The notes: generated from the letters alone by a model not told the origin. 63,363 nucleotides of DNA from Mycobacterium neglectum (GCF_002591975.1 NZ_NVQE01000034.1:1-63363), one strand, 5' to 3'; positions 43,299 through 52,452 are shown, counted from the stretch's first letter. Numbers and translations: made by a program.

Positions 43299-43404
43299 AT
43301 CGAGGCCCCAGCCAGAAGCGTTGAACGTGGCGTTCGTGTTCTTTCAATTGTTGGTCGCCGGCAATCGATCTTGAAAAGCGTTGGGCTGGTACGCCCACTC
43401 GATT

Positions 43405-43425
43405 GATACGCAACGTTGCCGTATC
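43405..43425. promoter_or_regulatory. Near-palindrome upstream of the SRPBCC gene
   Basis: GATACG-caacgttgc-CGTATC has exact 6-bp arms and an inner GCAACGTTGC palindrome, and ends 25 bases before the ATG at 43451. A TTGATA overlaps its left end. It resembles a TetR-type operator; no regulator gene is adjacent. Confidence 0.45.
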
Positions 43426-43450
43426 GGACAAGTTTGGGCAGTGTGGGGGT

Positions 43451-43912
43451 ATGAGCAACGAAAAGGTCACTGTCGAAAGAACCATCACGGCACCCGTAGA
43501 CGAGCTATTCGACGTCCTTTCCAATCCCGAGCGACACCAGGCGCTCGATGGCTCTGGGTTCGTCCGCAGTGTGGACCACGCCGATCGGATACAAAAGGTC
43601 GGCGATGTGTTCACGATGAACATGCAGGGTGATCACATGGGTGGTGAGTACAAGACTGACAACCACGTGTCCGGCTATGTCAAAGACAAGCTTCTGGCCT
43701 GGAAGACTGCCCCCGCGGGCACTGAGCCTCCCGGGTGGGAGTGGCTGTGGGAGCTGGAACCGCAGGGGCCTAACGAGACCTTGGTTCGCCATACCTACGA
43801 CTGGTCGAAGGTCACGGACAAGAAACTGCTCGAAAAGGTGAAGTTCCCGTTGGTGACAGAGGATCAGCTGACCGACACGCTAGCTCGACTGGCTGCCGAG
43901 GTTCCGTCCTGA
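43451..43912 (+). CDS. SRPBCC-family protein
   Basis: 153 aa. VTVERTITAPVDELFDVLSNPERH is the usual start of polyketide-cyclase/START-like proteins, followed by alternating strands and a C-terminal helix (TDTLARLAAEVPS). Binds a hydrophobic ligand in a central pocket; no catalytic residues can be assigned. Single gene with a palindromic operator. Confidence 0.8.
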   Translation: MSNEKVTVERTITAPVDELFDVLSNPERHQALDGSGFVRSVDHADRIQKVGDVFTMNMQGDHMGGEYKTDNHVSGYVKDKLLAWKTAPAGTEPPGWEWLWELEPQGPNETLVRHTYDWSKVTDKKLLEKVKFPLVTEDQLTDTLARLAAEVPS

Positions 43913-43949
43913 TCGGGTAGCACCCCCGCGGGACCGACATCCTCGATCG

Positions 43950-44852
43950 CTAAGCGGGGCGCGCGTCCCCACGGTGTTCGATAGCGAACTGACGGATACA
44001 AGCGTTTACCTCGTCTGGAACCTCGGCCGGCAGGGAGTGTGTCGCGTTGGGCCACAGGTGGTATCGCCACGCGGGCACCACCGACCGGATTCTTGCAATG
44101 CCCGCCGCTGGGTTATGAATAGTGTTGCCCGCCAGAAGGACTTGGACCGGAAGTGGCACCGAACGCAGTAGACCATTACTAGGAAGTCGCAGCGCCGGCG
44201 TGCGCCAGGGCGGTGCGAAGGTGGCGAATCCGGCCACAAACAACCCGGTGAGCATATCGATGGAACTGCCCGCTTCGGGGTGACCTGTTATCCACGCCGC
44301 GGCCTGCCCGGCCCGCGCGGAAGACGGGCGCGACGACACGACCGCGAGACGTCGCCAGAACTTTGCAGAGGTTCGAGCCACCGTGCTGGCCGGATCAACC
44401 AGCGTGACAGTCGCCAACCGATGCGGCGCCCGCGCCGCCATGTGGGTGGCAAGCCAACCCCCGTACGAATGCCCAACCAGATGCACATCACTCAGCCCCA
44501 GTCCCTCCAGCACCGCGTCAATACAGCGAGCGGAATCTGCGGGGGAGAACATCGCCTTTGTCTGAAGGCTCGCTCCGGGTTGACCCAACATATCCATCGC
44601 ATAGACGGTGAAATCACTTGTCAAGCCCTGAACTTGATCCCACCACATGGCCGACGTCAGGAAGAATCCGTGTATCAGGACGATGGGTACACCGCTGTTT
44701 GGCCCGTGCTGATACACCCGAACCGTGCCGAATTTTGTTGGCACATCGTGCACGACATCCGGTCGCGGGCTCAATGTGCGTAACTCGTCATACGCAGTCA
44801 GATACCGCAGCCGCGTGTCCGCGTCCTTGAACCCGCCGTCAGCCAAGCTCAA
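43950..44852 (-). CDS. Alpha/beta hydrolase
   Basis: 300 aa. IVLIHGFFLTSAMWWDQVQGL, nucleophile elbow LVGHSYGGWLATHMAARAP, LVDPASTVART, VQVLLAGNTIHNP and the base in NATHSLPAEVPDEV. Standard esterase layout; substrate unknown. Converges on the SRPBCC gene with a 37-bp gap. Confidence 0.85.
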   Translation of the reverse strand: MSLADGGFKDADTRLRYLTAYDELRTLSPRPDVVHDVPTKFGTVRVYQHGPNSGVPIVLIHGFFLTSAMWWDQVQGLTSDFTVYAMDMLGQPGASLQTKAMFSPADSARCIDAVLEGLGLSDVHLVGHSYGGWLATHMAARAPHRLATVTLVDPASTVARTSAKFWRRLAVVSSRPSSARAGQAAAWITGHPEAGSSIDMLTGLFVAGFATFAPPWRTPALRLPSNGLLRSVPLPVQVLLAGNTIHNPAAGIARIRSVVPAWRYHLWPNATHSLPAEVPDEVNACIRQFAIEHRGDARPA

Positions 44853-45086
44853 GAAGTAACCCTCCGGTCAACGCGACAATCCACCGCGGAGGTCACGGTA
44901 GGGAGGGATCGGGGGTCAGTCAATCGCTGCGCACCTTGCCGGGCGGATAGGAAATCCTTCCCTTTCGGGCGTCGAATCTGGCTTCGCGGGGATTACGGAG
45001 GACAAGCCGCCCGTCGGACACTTGCGTGGACCACCTGGAAAGCGGCTTCCGCCGGACACCGCGACGCAACATGAGGAGACACCACC

Positions 45087-45506
45087 ATGAATAATTCCAA
45101 CCGCCCCGTCACCGTTTCCGCGCCCTCACGTTGGATCGTGCGCGCCACGCTGTCCGCAGGTGCGCTTGTCCTCGCGGCCAGCCCGTTCGGGGCTCTCGCC
45201 GTGGCGAACGCCGACTACAAGGAAGTCGATTTCGCATCGTGTCTGGAGCGCGATATGCCGACGGACTACTGCTGCGAGCACGCCGGCGGCGTTATGCGCA
45301 ACGGCGCCTGCATCAATCCGAATGACCTCTTGCAGCCAAGCGGAGGAGCTGTTCTCGAGGTTCAGCCGGATCCACCGACGAACGTTCCGCCGTACGTAAT
45401 CGGCGATCTGTCCTCGGGAACGGTTCTTGAGGTTCAGCCGACTCCGCAGACGAAGGTTCCACCGCGCGTAGTCACCAAGGCGCCCGTGTTGATCGCCACT
45501 CGGTGA
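45087..45506 (+). CDS. Secreted protein with C-terminal tandem repeats
   Basis: 139 aa; AGGAG precedes ATG 45087. Signal peptide ATLSAGALVLAASPFGALA, mature part with four cysteines (SCLERDMPTDYCC, ACINPND). The C-terminus has two copies of a 30-residue repeat, VLEVQPxPxTxVPPxV, at about 90-137. Similar exported proteins occur in environmental mycobacteria; function unknown. The 234 bp between this gene and the divergent hydrolase gene upstream hold no other recognisable element. Confidence 0.75.
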   Translation: MNNSNRPVTVSAPSRWIVRATLSAGALVLAASPFGALAVANADYKEVDFASCLERDMPTDYCCEHAGGVMRNGACINPNDLLQPSGGAVLEVQPDPPTNVPPYVIGDLSSGTVLEVQPTPQTKVPPRVVTKAPVLIATR

Positions 45507-45518
45507 CGCTCGCAGCCG

Positions 45519-46637
45519 TCACGCAGGTAGCTGTGCCGTCGCGTCGCCGCCGTCGCGTTTCGCATTGAACATCGAATGGTCGGCTCGCTCGATGAGGGTG
45601 TCGAGCAACACCACAGGATCAACCTTCGGCGCTGCGAAGCTGGCGACGGCAACGCTGACGACCCCGACACTGGCGGTAATCGCGTAGTCCGTCGGCGCGG
45701 CGATAGCGCGCCGGACGCGATCGAAGTCCCAGTCGGGACGACTGCCTGGCTCGGCAAAGTCGACGATGACGAATTCCTCACCGCCGAGCCGCGCCACCAA
45801 TGCACTGCCCCTAACCGCGGACTTGATCCGCCATGCGCTACGAACCAAAACCGCGTCGCCGACGGTGTGACCGAATCTGTCATTGACGTCTTTGAAGCGA
45901 TCCAGATCCACGACCATCACGATCACGTCGCTGTTCGAGGTGGCGGCATCGCGTACGAAGGTTCCGACCTGCATATGCAGGCCACGCCGGTTGAGCAGAC
46001 CGGTCAGCGGATCGGTGACAGACTCGTTGGCGTCGTTACGCAATGCCCAGATCGAGGCCTGGATCCCCAGCGGTGTCCCGACGACCAGTGCCACCGACGC
46101 GAGTGTCATCGCGGTGAAATCAACGACGTCTAGCTGCGCTGCGACAGCAACTTGTGCGGCAAAGGCCGCCGTCGTCGCAAGGATCCACACGATATGGCCC
46201 GCAAGCGCTTTCGGGCCATCGAAGAAAATCAAGAACACCGAGAGCATGGTGAAGAAACTGAACCCGAACGAGGCCAGCACCCAACTTGGATCCAGCAGGA
46301 CCATCACGGTGATTGCGACGTCGGCGGAGATGACGAACGCAAGCGACATCCGCCGCGAGGGCCACGACCGAAAACACCACACCCATGCCCAGAAGACTTG
46401 TAACGCGACGAACACCGCCACGGCGATCCGCGACGCGAGGGTGCTCGCGGACGGCAGCAGGATCACGGCGCAGATCACCGCGTCCAGCCCGGTACCCAGG
46501 CCGATCAAGACTTGGACCGCTCCGGACATCGCCCGCTTGGTGAAGTACTGGACTTGCGCGTCGTAATCGACCGGCGCACTCCACCATTCGCGGACGAGGC
46601 GGCCGAACACGACGGCACTCTTCGAATACGCTACCAA
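45519..46637 (-). CDS. Membrane-bound diguanylate cyclase
   Basis: 372 aa. Six helices between about 35 and 200, then a GGDEF domain: VTDPLTGLLNRRGLHMQVG, VMVVDLDRFKDVNDRFGHTVGD, ARLGGEEFVIVDF, ASVGVVSVA and RADHSMFNAKRDGGD. It should synthesise cyclic di-GMP. No RxxD site before GGEEF. Same architecture as the cyclase at 42.2 kb but clearly diverged. Confidence 0.9.
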   Translation of the reverse strand: MVAYSKSAVVFGRLVREWWSAPVDYDAQVQYFTKRAMSGAVQVLIGLGTGLDAVICAVILLPSASTLASRIAVAVFVALQVFWAWVWCFRSWPSRRMSLAFVISADVAITVMVLLDPSWVLASFGFSFFTMLSVFLIFFDGPKALAGHIVWILATTAAFAAQVAVAAQLDVVDFTAMTLASVALVVGTPLGIQASIWALRNDANESVTDPLTGLLNRRGLHMQVGTFVRDAATSNSDVIVMVVDLDRFKDVNDRFGHTVGDAVLVRSAWRIKSAVRGSALVARLGGEEFVIVDFAEPGSRPDWDFDRVRRAIAAPTDYAITASVGVVSVAVASFAAPKVDPVVLLDTLIERADHSMFNAKRDGGDATAQLPA

Positions 46638-46747
46638 CCCGAACTCCCACTAGCCGCGCTACTGCCGACCTTCCTGGCCGGCGGTTGAGCGGACCCCTGC
46701 CTGGCGCAGCAAACCAACTATAGGGCTAATGAACACCGACATACCGT

Positions 46748-46757
46748 TGTCGCGACA
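46748..46757. promoter_or_regulatory. TGTCGCGACA palindrome before the SnoaL-WYL operon
   Basis: TGTCGCGACA is a perfect 10-bp palindrome ending 18 bases before the ATG at 46776. Position and form suit an operator for the WYL regulator encoded second in the operon. Confidence 0.4.
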
Positions 46758-46775
46758 GGGTCTGATGCTGGTGTC

Positions 46776-47177
46776 ATGGACAAAAACACGGACATGGTGG
46801 ATACCAACTCGGCTGCAGCGGATGCGGCGCTCGCAGTGTGGTTGGAGATGTGGAACAAGGACAGTGCGATCGCCCGTCGGATCTGCAGTGAGGATTTCCG
46901 GATTTATTTCGGGAACTCCGACACGGATGGGTCGAACCCGGGCGACGACGTGCTGGGCGCCGAGAGTTTCGCTCGGTTCCTGGACCGGTGGCGCGAGAAG
47001 CATCCGGATGTGGTGTTCACCGAGGTCACTCGGGCCATAGCCGGCGCGCACGGGCGGATGGTGTGGAACATGCAGGTCGGGGAGCTTGCTGTGGGCGGGA
47101 TCGATGTCTTCGACTTCACCGAGGACGGGCTGATCCGCCAAGTGTGGTCGGTGGGTGGGACGCGCGCGTTCACCTGA
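46776..47177 (+). CDS. SnoaL/NTF2-like protein
   Basis: 133 aa. An NTF2-like cone: ALAVWLEMWNKDSAIARRICSEDF, HPDVVFTEVTRAIAG, VWNMQVGELAVGGIDVFDF, GLIRQVWSVGGTRAF. Such proteins bind or isomerise small ligands. It is followed after 21 bp by a WYL regulator, and the pair probably forms one transcript. Confidence 0.8.
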   Translation: MDKNTDMVDTNSAAADAALAVWLEMWNKDSAIARRICSEDFRIYFGNSDTDGSNPGDDVLGAESFARFLDRWREKHPDVVFTEVTRAIAGAHGRMVWNMQVGELAVGGIDVFDFTEDGLIRQVWSVGGTRAFT

Positions 47178-47198
47178 GACCGGTGGAGACTCAAATCC

Positions 47199-47891
47199 AT
47201 GAGGAGAGCCGAGCGGTTGTACGCGCTGGTCGATCTGCTGCGGGGAGCACGCCGGCCGTTGTCGGCGGCTCGGCTCTCCGAGGAGTTCGAGGTGTCCAAG
47301 CGCACGATTGAGCGCGACATCCAGTCGCTCCAGCTCGCGGGGGTCCCGATCTATGCCGACTACGGGGTGTCGGGCGGGTATTCGATCCTGCGGGAACACT
47401 CCCTGCCGCCGCTGAATCTCACAGTGCCGGAGTCGCTGGCCGTGCTCGCGGGGCTTGGCTTACTGGAGACCTCGCCCTATGGTGCGGCGGCGCGTCGAGC
47501 GCGGGCGAAGGTCCTCGCGATCAGCCGCGAGGATCAGCTCGCGCCAGTCGATGAGGCGTTGGCGTCGATGTTCGTCATCGACGCCCAGTCGCCGTCCGAG
47601 GCGGCGATCTCGCTGATTCCCGAGGCGATCGCCGCGCGCCGGGTCGTACGGTTGGATTACATCTCCGAGGACGGCCAGACTCACACCACCCGCGACGTGG
47701 AGGCGATGGGTCTGCTCCGCGGAGGTGATGCGTGGCTGTTCGTGGGATGGTGTCGGCTGCGCGAAGGCATCCGCGGATTTCAGCTCCACCGCATCCGGCA
47801 GCTGGAGATCACCGGAGACGTGTTTCCCGAACGCGATACTGCGGTGCTGGACGCGGATCTGTCGCGGTGGCGCACTCGGCGGCTCGGGTGA
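47199..47891 (+). CDS. HTH-WYL transcriptional regulator
   Basis: 230 aa. N-terminal winged helix RRAERLYALVDLLRGARRPLSAARLSEEFEVSKRTIERDIQSL in two helices, GGYSILREHSLPPLNLT, then a WYL domain (RRVVRLDYISEDGQTHTTRDVEAMGLLRGGDAWLFVGWCRLREGIRGFQLHRIRQL, with the ligand-binding set partly conserved). WYL domains sense nucleotides or DNA. Likely regulates itself and the SnoaL gene. Confidence 0.88.
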   Translation: MRRAERLYALVDLLRGARRPLSAARLSEEFEVSKRTIERDIQSLQLAGVPIYADYGVSGGYSILREHSLPPLNLTVPESLAVLAGLGLLETSPYGAAARRARAKVLAISREDQLAPVDEALASMFVIDAQSPSEAAISLIPEAIAARRVVRLDYISEDGQTHTTRDVEAMGLLRGGDAWLFVGWCRLREGIRGFQLHRIRQLEITGDVFPERDTAVLDADLSRWRTRRLG

Positions 47892-47935
47892 GGCCCCCTA
47901 GCTGGGCAGTCTCCGCTCCACCGGTCTGATCGTGG

Positions 47936-48745
47936 TCACCCGTTGTCCCGCCATGTGAGCAACTGCTTGAGCGACGCGAGGTCGTAACCGTCGTCGGAGG
48001 TGAGTTCGGTCTGGAACAAAGTGACGCCTGCCTCGCGGAAGGCATCGGCGCTGTGGGCGTTCTCCCACAGCGTCGAACGTTCGATATCGGCGCCGTTGCG
48101 ACCGAACGTCACTGCCAACTCGTCGACGCGGTCGCTGGACCTGCGGAAGGCGTCGAGGTCGGCGAACGCATGCCAGATGTCGGCGTGCCGGGCAACGGCG
48201 GGCAGCGAGCGCTTTGGCCCCGTGCCGCCGATGAGGATCGGCAGTTTGCGCACGGGCGGCGGAATCAGTGCAGCGAGCCGGTTCTCGATTCGGATCAGGC
48301 TCTCGTCGAAAAGATCGAAGCGGGAGCCGAAGGTGCCGAATTCGTAACCGTATGTGGTGTAGTCCTTTTCGTACCATCCCGCGCCGAGGCCGAGGATGAG
48401 TCGGCCGCCGCTGATGTGGTCGACGGTGCGTGCCATGTCAGCGAGCAGGTCCGCGTTGCGGTAACCGACGCCGGTGACGAGAAGCCCGATCTCGGCGTGT
48501 GAGGTGATCTCGCCCCACGACGCGAGCGCGGTCCAGCCCTCGAAGTTGGAGACATCGGGCTGCTCGTCGAACAGGACGGGCTTTCCGTCGACGAGGGCCT
48601 CCATGGCCGGGCGGTGGAAGTGGTCGTAGCCGAAGATGACGTCGACTCCGAGATCGTCGGCGGCCAGGACGGCGTCGCGCCACGTGCGGTAGTCGGGTGT
48701 GCCGCCGGGCTGGATCTGCACGGCGACGCGGACGGGACGGGTCAT
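47936..48745 (-). CDS. LLM-class F420-dependent oxidoreductase
   Basis: 269 aa. The luciferase-like TIM barrel is clear: VAVQIQPGGTPDYRTWRDAVLAADDLGVDVIFGYDHFHRP, EIGLLVTGVGYRNADLLADMARTVDHISGGRLILGLGAGWYEKDYTTYGYEFGT, PILIGGTGPKRSLPAVARHADIWH. In mycobacteria this subgroup uses deazaflavin F420. Substrate unknown. Confidence 0.9.
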   Translation of the reverse strand: MTRPVRVAVQIQPGGTPDYRTWRDAVLAADDLGVDVIFGYDHFHRPAMEALVDGKPVLFDEQPDVSNFEGWTALASWGEITSHAEIGLLVTGVGYRNADLLADMARTVDHISGGRLILGLGAGWYEKDYTTYGYEFGTFGSRFDLFDESLIRIENRLAALIPPPVRKLPILIGGTGPKRSLPAVARHADIWHAFADLDAFRRSSDRVDELAVTFGRNGADIERSTLWENAHSADAFREAGVTLFQTELTSDDGYDLASLKQLLTWRDNG

Positions 48746-48919
48746 GAATGCTCCTGAGTCGGGGAAGGGGCGACTCTTGAGCCAAGTTCACCGGGTGGGT
48801 ATTTATTCCGGGTCGGTCGTCGACGTCGGTACACCGTCGCCGCCAGTGAACTCAGGCGCTTCGCCGCGACATCGATAACCTGATCATCCTGGCGCGAAAC
48901 CCTTTGGGCTACTTCGTAG

Positions 48920-49699
48920 TCACGGCTGCTTCATCGAAGCGGACGAAGCTCCAATTGTCTCATCGAGCAGATCTAGCACCGCCCGCCACGCCCGTGTCGC
49001 GTGCAAAGCGTGATGTCCTACACCGGGCACGGTGGCGATGGCGTGGGTGGTGCCACCGGTTAATGAGCCGTCAGGGTTCATCGGAGCAGCCCAGAAAGCG
49101 TGCTTGGCTCCGCCGTAAACGTTTACGCGCCAGTCAACTCCGGCGTCCTCAAGCGCGCTGGTGAAGGTGAACAGTTGGCCGGGGGTGCAGAGGGGGTCTT
49201 CGGAGCCTGTGCACAGCAAGACGGCTGCGCCCACGTCGATCCAATCCTCGGTTCGGGCGGGTGGCAAGCCCGGATGGATCGCGGCGAGTGCCTTGAATGG
49301 CACTCCCGCGCTGGCAAGTTCCAGCATGATTCTGCCGCCGGCACCGTATCCGAGCGCAGCGAGCCGGTCGTGATCAGCGCCGGGCACAGCGAGTAGAACG
49401 CCGAGCGCAGCATGGCCAATGGCGTGCATGCGGGCGGGGTCAGCCATCAGTGGCATGACCCGAGCCAGCATCGCTTGCGGGTCACCGAAGAACGTCCGGC
49501 CAGCGTGGTAATCCATCGCGAGTGCGATGTAGCCGTGTTTGGCAAGGTCGTCGGCGCGGCTGCGTTGATAGTCATCGAGACCGATACCGTCATGTCCGAT
49601 GAGCACTGCCGGCCGGGGACCCTTGTCGTCAGGCCGCGCCAAGTGAGCGACCATCGTCAGTCCGTCGACCTCGTAGGTGACTTCGCGCGTGACGACCAT
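48920..49699 (-). CDS. Dienelactone hydrolase-family protein lacking the nucleophile
   Basis: 259 aa with the DLH fold: PAVLIGHDGIGLDDYQRSRADDLAKHGYIALAMDYHAG, LLCTGSEDPLCTPGQLF and YGGAKHAFW. Where the nucleophile elbow should read GYCxGG or GxSxGG it has ALGYGAGGRIMLEL, with Gly119 in the nucleophile place. It is probably not a normal hydrolase; either another residue serves or it has a different role. Confidence 0.75.
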   Translation of the reverse strand: MVVTREVTYEVDGLTMVAHLARPDDKGPRPAVLIGHDGIGLDDYQRSRADDLAKHGYIALAMDYHAGRTFFGDPQAMLARVMPLMADPARMHAIGHAALGVLLAVPGADHDRLAALGYGAGGRIMLELASAGVPFKALAAIHPGLPPARTEDWIDVGAAVLLCTGSEDPLCTPGQLFTFTSALEDAGVDWRVNVYGGAKHAFWAAPMNPDGSLTGGTTHAIATVPGVGHHALHATRAWRAVLDLLDETIGASSASMKQP

Positions 49700-49917
49700 G
49701 TGGTCACGATAGCCAGGCGCCTCAGGACTTCAGTACCGCGTTCGCGCTAAGCAGACCGACCGTTAGGCGCGCCCGAACACCCCGCGACAGGCGTGTCACT
49801 ATCTTCGCGGATATTGGCATTGCCGCCACTGGAGCGTGCGGATCGTGCGCGCGACACTGGGAAGGAATCGCCCGCCCGGCGCGTCGCGCACCCAAAACCA
49901 CGATGAGGAACACCGAT

Positions 49918-50925
49918 ATGACTGATCAGATGAAGGCCGTTGTGCTCGCCCGTTTCGGAGGAGCCGATGCGTTCGAACTGCGCGACGTCTCTGTACCGCA
50001 CGTCGGACCCCGCCAGGTACGGGTGCGCGTCCACGCGACCGCCGTCAACCCGCTCGACTATCAAATCCGTCGCGGAGACTACGTGGATGATGTGCCGCTT
50101 CCGGCGATCATCGGCCACGACATCTCCGGCGTGATCGAGGAAGTCGGATCCCACGTAAGCGAGTTCCGCGCCGGCGACGAGGTCTACTACACACCCAAGA
50201 TCTTCGGCGGGCCCGGCTCCTACGCCGAGCAGCACGTCGCCGACGTCGACCTCATCGGCCGCAAACCGGAGAACCTCAGCCACCTGGAGGCGGCGAGTCT
50301 CACTCTCGTCGGCGGAACGGTCTGGGAGTCCCTGGTGACGCGAGCCCAGCTGACCGTGGGGGAGACGATCCTCATTCACGGAGGCACGGGCGGTGTCGGC
50401 ACGATCGCGATCCAGATCGCGAACGCGATCGGCGCACGAGTGATCACCACCGCGAAGGTCGGCGACCATGAGTTCGTGCGTTCTCTCGGAGCGGATGCGG
50501 CGATCGACTACACGTCGACGGACTACGTCGATGCCGTGGCCGCGATGACGCGAGGCAAGGGGGTCGACGTCGTCTTCGACACGATCGGTGGCGACGCGCT
50601 CACGCGAAGCCCGCTGACGCTCGCCGACTCCGGACGTGTCGTCAGCATCGTCGACATCGCGCAGCCGCAGAACCTCATCGAGGCGTGGGGCAAGAACGCC
50701 GCCTATCACTTCGTCTTCACGCGACAGAACCGAGGAAAGCTGGACGCGCTCACCACGCTGGTGGAGCGCGGTCTGGTGAAGGCGGTCATCGGCGCGACTC
50801 TTCCGCTGGCTCGAATGGGCGAGGCTCATGAGCTCCTGGAGGACAGGCGGTCGTACGCACTTCGCGGCAAGGTTGCGATCGATGTGGCGGGCGAAACTGT
50901 TGCGCTTCCCCCTCGCACTTCGTAG
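49918..50925 (+). CDS. Quinone oxidoreductase-type NADPH MDR enzyme
   Basis: 335 aa from ATG 49918 (GAGGA upstream; ATG 49903 also possible). MDR fold without catalytic or structural zinc ligands. VKAVVLARFGGADAFELRDV-like start, VNPLDYQIRRGDYVDDVPLPAIIGHDISGVIEEVG, the NADPH site ILIHGGTGGVGTIAIQIANAIGARVITTAK, VDVVFDTIGGDALTRS. Reduces quinones or enones. Single gene. Confidence 0.88.
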   Translation: MTDQMKAVVLARFGGADAFELRDVSVPHVGPRQVRVRVHATAVNPLDYQIRRGDYVDDVPLPAIIGHDISGVIEEVGSHVSEFRAGDEVYYTPKIFGGPGSYAEQHVADVDLIGRKPENLSHLEAASLTLVGGTVWESLVTRAQLTVGETILIHGGTGGVGTIAIQIANAIGARVITTAKVGDHEFVRSLGADAAIDYTSTDYVDAVAAMTRGKGVDVVFDTIGGDALTRSPLTLADSGRVVSIVDIAQPQNLIEAWGKNAAYHFVFTRQNRGKLDALTTLVERGLVKAVIGATLPLARMGEAHELLEDRRSYALRGKVAIDVAGETVALPPRTS

Positions 50926-50999
50926 CGAGCGCCTGGAGGCCCTGCCGTCGCCCAAAATTGGTGCACGGAAGAACCGTCTCGGCGACTTAACCTTGGATC

Positions 51000-51692
51000 A
51001 TGGGTGAGGGGACCGTCGACGGTTCATTGCAACGGGCTTACGACGCCATGGTTTCCTCCGATGTCGTGCCCTTCCTGCGAGTGCGCGGCTTCGATTCATC
51101 CGGCCCCAGCTTTGAGCGGGAACGGGGACCGCTCTACGACATGATCAACTTTCAGGCCGACTGGCACAACCGCACCATGTCGTGGCATGGATTCTTTGTC
51201 AACGTGGGCATCGGATCGGCTGAGGTCGACACCGCGTGCCCTGGATACGAGCGAGCGGCGCATCCCCTCAAAGGTTCGCTACTGCAACATCGTTGGGAAG
51301 ACTTGGTACCCGATCTGCCATACGAGGTGCGGTTCGACCATCGCTCCGACATGCGGCAGCTCGCTGCCGCGCTCCGCGACGGCCTTGACCTGGCGCTGGC
51401 TGAGATGGAACGCATAAGCACCACAAAGCAGTTGGTGCGATACGCAGTCGACAACAACTTGCTGATCGAATACGACAAGACCTGCCGGTACCTGGCCGCA
51501 ATCGACGATATCGAAACGCTGACGGAATACGTCACGACGTTGCACGATTGCTTCGGGCGTCAAGACCGTTGGTCGATCTTTGACCGCAACATCACCGCGG
51601 CTGTTGGGCGCTGGGCGCGGGTGCTGCGGGAGCGAGGCGTGCTTGGCCCGATTACAGCCAGTGGCGTGTTCAAGAACGTCCGACGACAGTAG
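51000..51692 (+). CDS. DUF4304-like protein
   Basis: 230 aa. FLRVRGFDSSGPSFERERGPLYDMINFQ and WHGFFVNVGIG fit DUF4304, a family of unknown function often near toxin-antitoxin or defence genes. The C-terminal half is helical with DDIETLTEYVTTLHDC. It stands at the left edge of the accessory island. Confidence 0.6.
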   Translation: MGEGTVDGSLQRAYDAMVSSDVVPFLRVRGFDSSGPSFERERGPLYDMINFQADWHNRTMSWHGFFVNVGIGSAEVDTACPGYERAAHPLKGSLLQHRWEDLVPDLPYEVRFDHRSDMRQLAAALRDGLDLALAEMERISTTKQLVRYAVDNNLLIEYDKTCRYLAAIDDIETLTEYVTTLHDCFGRQDRWSIFDRNITAAVGRWARVLRERGVLGPITASGVFKNVRRQ

Positions 51693-51786
51693 AAACCGCC
51701 AAGCCCATTGGAAACCCCGAGGTATTCGATCCGTGCATATTCCGCTGTAGGGTTCGCAGGCGTCTCGCATCCCACCCAAGCGTGGA

Positions 51787-51814
51787 TATATACTGAATTG
51801 GCATTCGGTATATA
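51787..51814. promoter_or_regulatory. VapBC operator
   Basis: TATATACTGAA-ttggca-TTCGGTATATA is an inverted repeat with one mismatch in 11-bp arms, strikingly AT-rich in a GC-rich genome, ending 18 bases before vapB. VapBC complexes bind such sites to repress their own operon; TATATA within it may also serve as -10. Confidence 0.75.
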
Positions 51815-51832
51815 TAGGTGGAGGGTTAATAG

Positions 51833-52039
51833 ATGACAAAGCGCCTGATCGATATCGACGACGACCTGCTGGCTGCCGCACAGAACGAGCTTAAGACCTC
51901 CGGCGTATCGGATACGGTGCGCATCGCATTACGGCAAGCGGCGGCATCATCTGCTCGCGCACGCCAGGTCGCATGGTTGCAGGCCGGCGGTCTAGGAGAG
52001 ATGGCTGATCCCGATCAACGTGGTGACGTGTGGCGCTGA
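51833..52039 (+). CDS. vapB: VapB-type antitoxin
   Basis: 68 aa; GGTGGAGG precedes the ATG. KRLIDIDDDLLAAAQNELKTSGVSDTVRIALRQAA is the ribbon-helix-helix DNA-binding part; the C-terminus (LGEMADPDQRGDVWR) wraps the toxin. It overlaps vapC by 10 bp. Regulates through the palindrome upstream. Confidence 0.92.
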   Translation: MTKRLIDIDDDLLAAAQNELKTSGVSDTVRIALRQAAASSARARQVAWLQAGGLGEMADPDQRGDVWR

Positions 52040-52452
52040 TCGCTCGGCACCTCATCGATACCAGTGCAGCAGCACGGATGGCACACCCCGAGGTTGCCGC
52101 CAGACTCTCCCCACTCATTGAAGCCGGATTGGTCGCGACCACAGCTCAACTCGACGCCGAGGCGCTCTACAGCGCCCGCGATCCTACCGACTATGAACAA
52201 CTCTGGTCAGACCGCCGTTTGGCGTACGAATACCTACCGACGAATGACGAACACTGGCAGACGGCACTCGGCGCGCAACGGCAGTTGGCGAGCACTGGCC
52301 GCCACCGTGCTGTCGGCATGACCGACCTCCTGATCGCCATCCTCGCCGATGCCCATGACGTGACGTTGATCCACTATGACGCCGACTTTGAGATTGCTGC
52401 AGAGATACTACCGTTCCGACACCAATGGGTTCTGGAACGGGGCACCATCTGA
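52030..52452 (+). CDS. vapC: VapC-type PIN ribonuclease toxin
   Basis: 140 aa from GTG 52030. PIN acidic residues: Asp10 (LIDTSA), Glu44 (DAEALYS), Asp99 (MTDLLIA) and Asp117/119 (HYDADFE). Cuts RNA with Mg when free of VapB. Mycobacteria carry many such pairs; the target RNA is unknown. Confidence 0.92.
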   Translation: MALIARHLIDTSAAARMAHPEVAARLSPLIEAGLVATTAQLDAEALYSARDPTDYEQLWSDRRLAYEYLPTNDEHWQTALGAQRQLASTGRHRAVGMTDLLIAILADAHDVTLIHYDADFEIAAEILPFRHQWVLERGTI

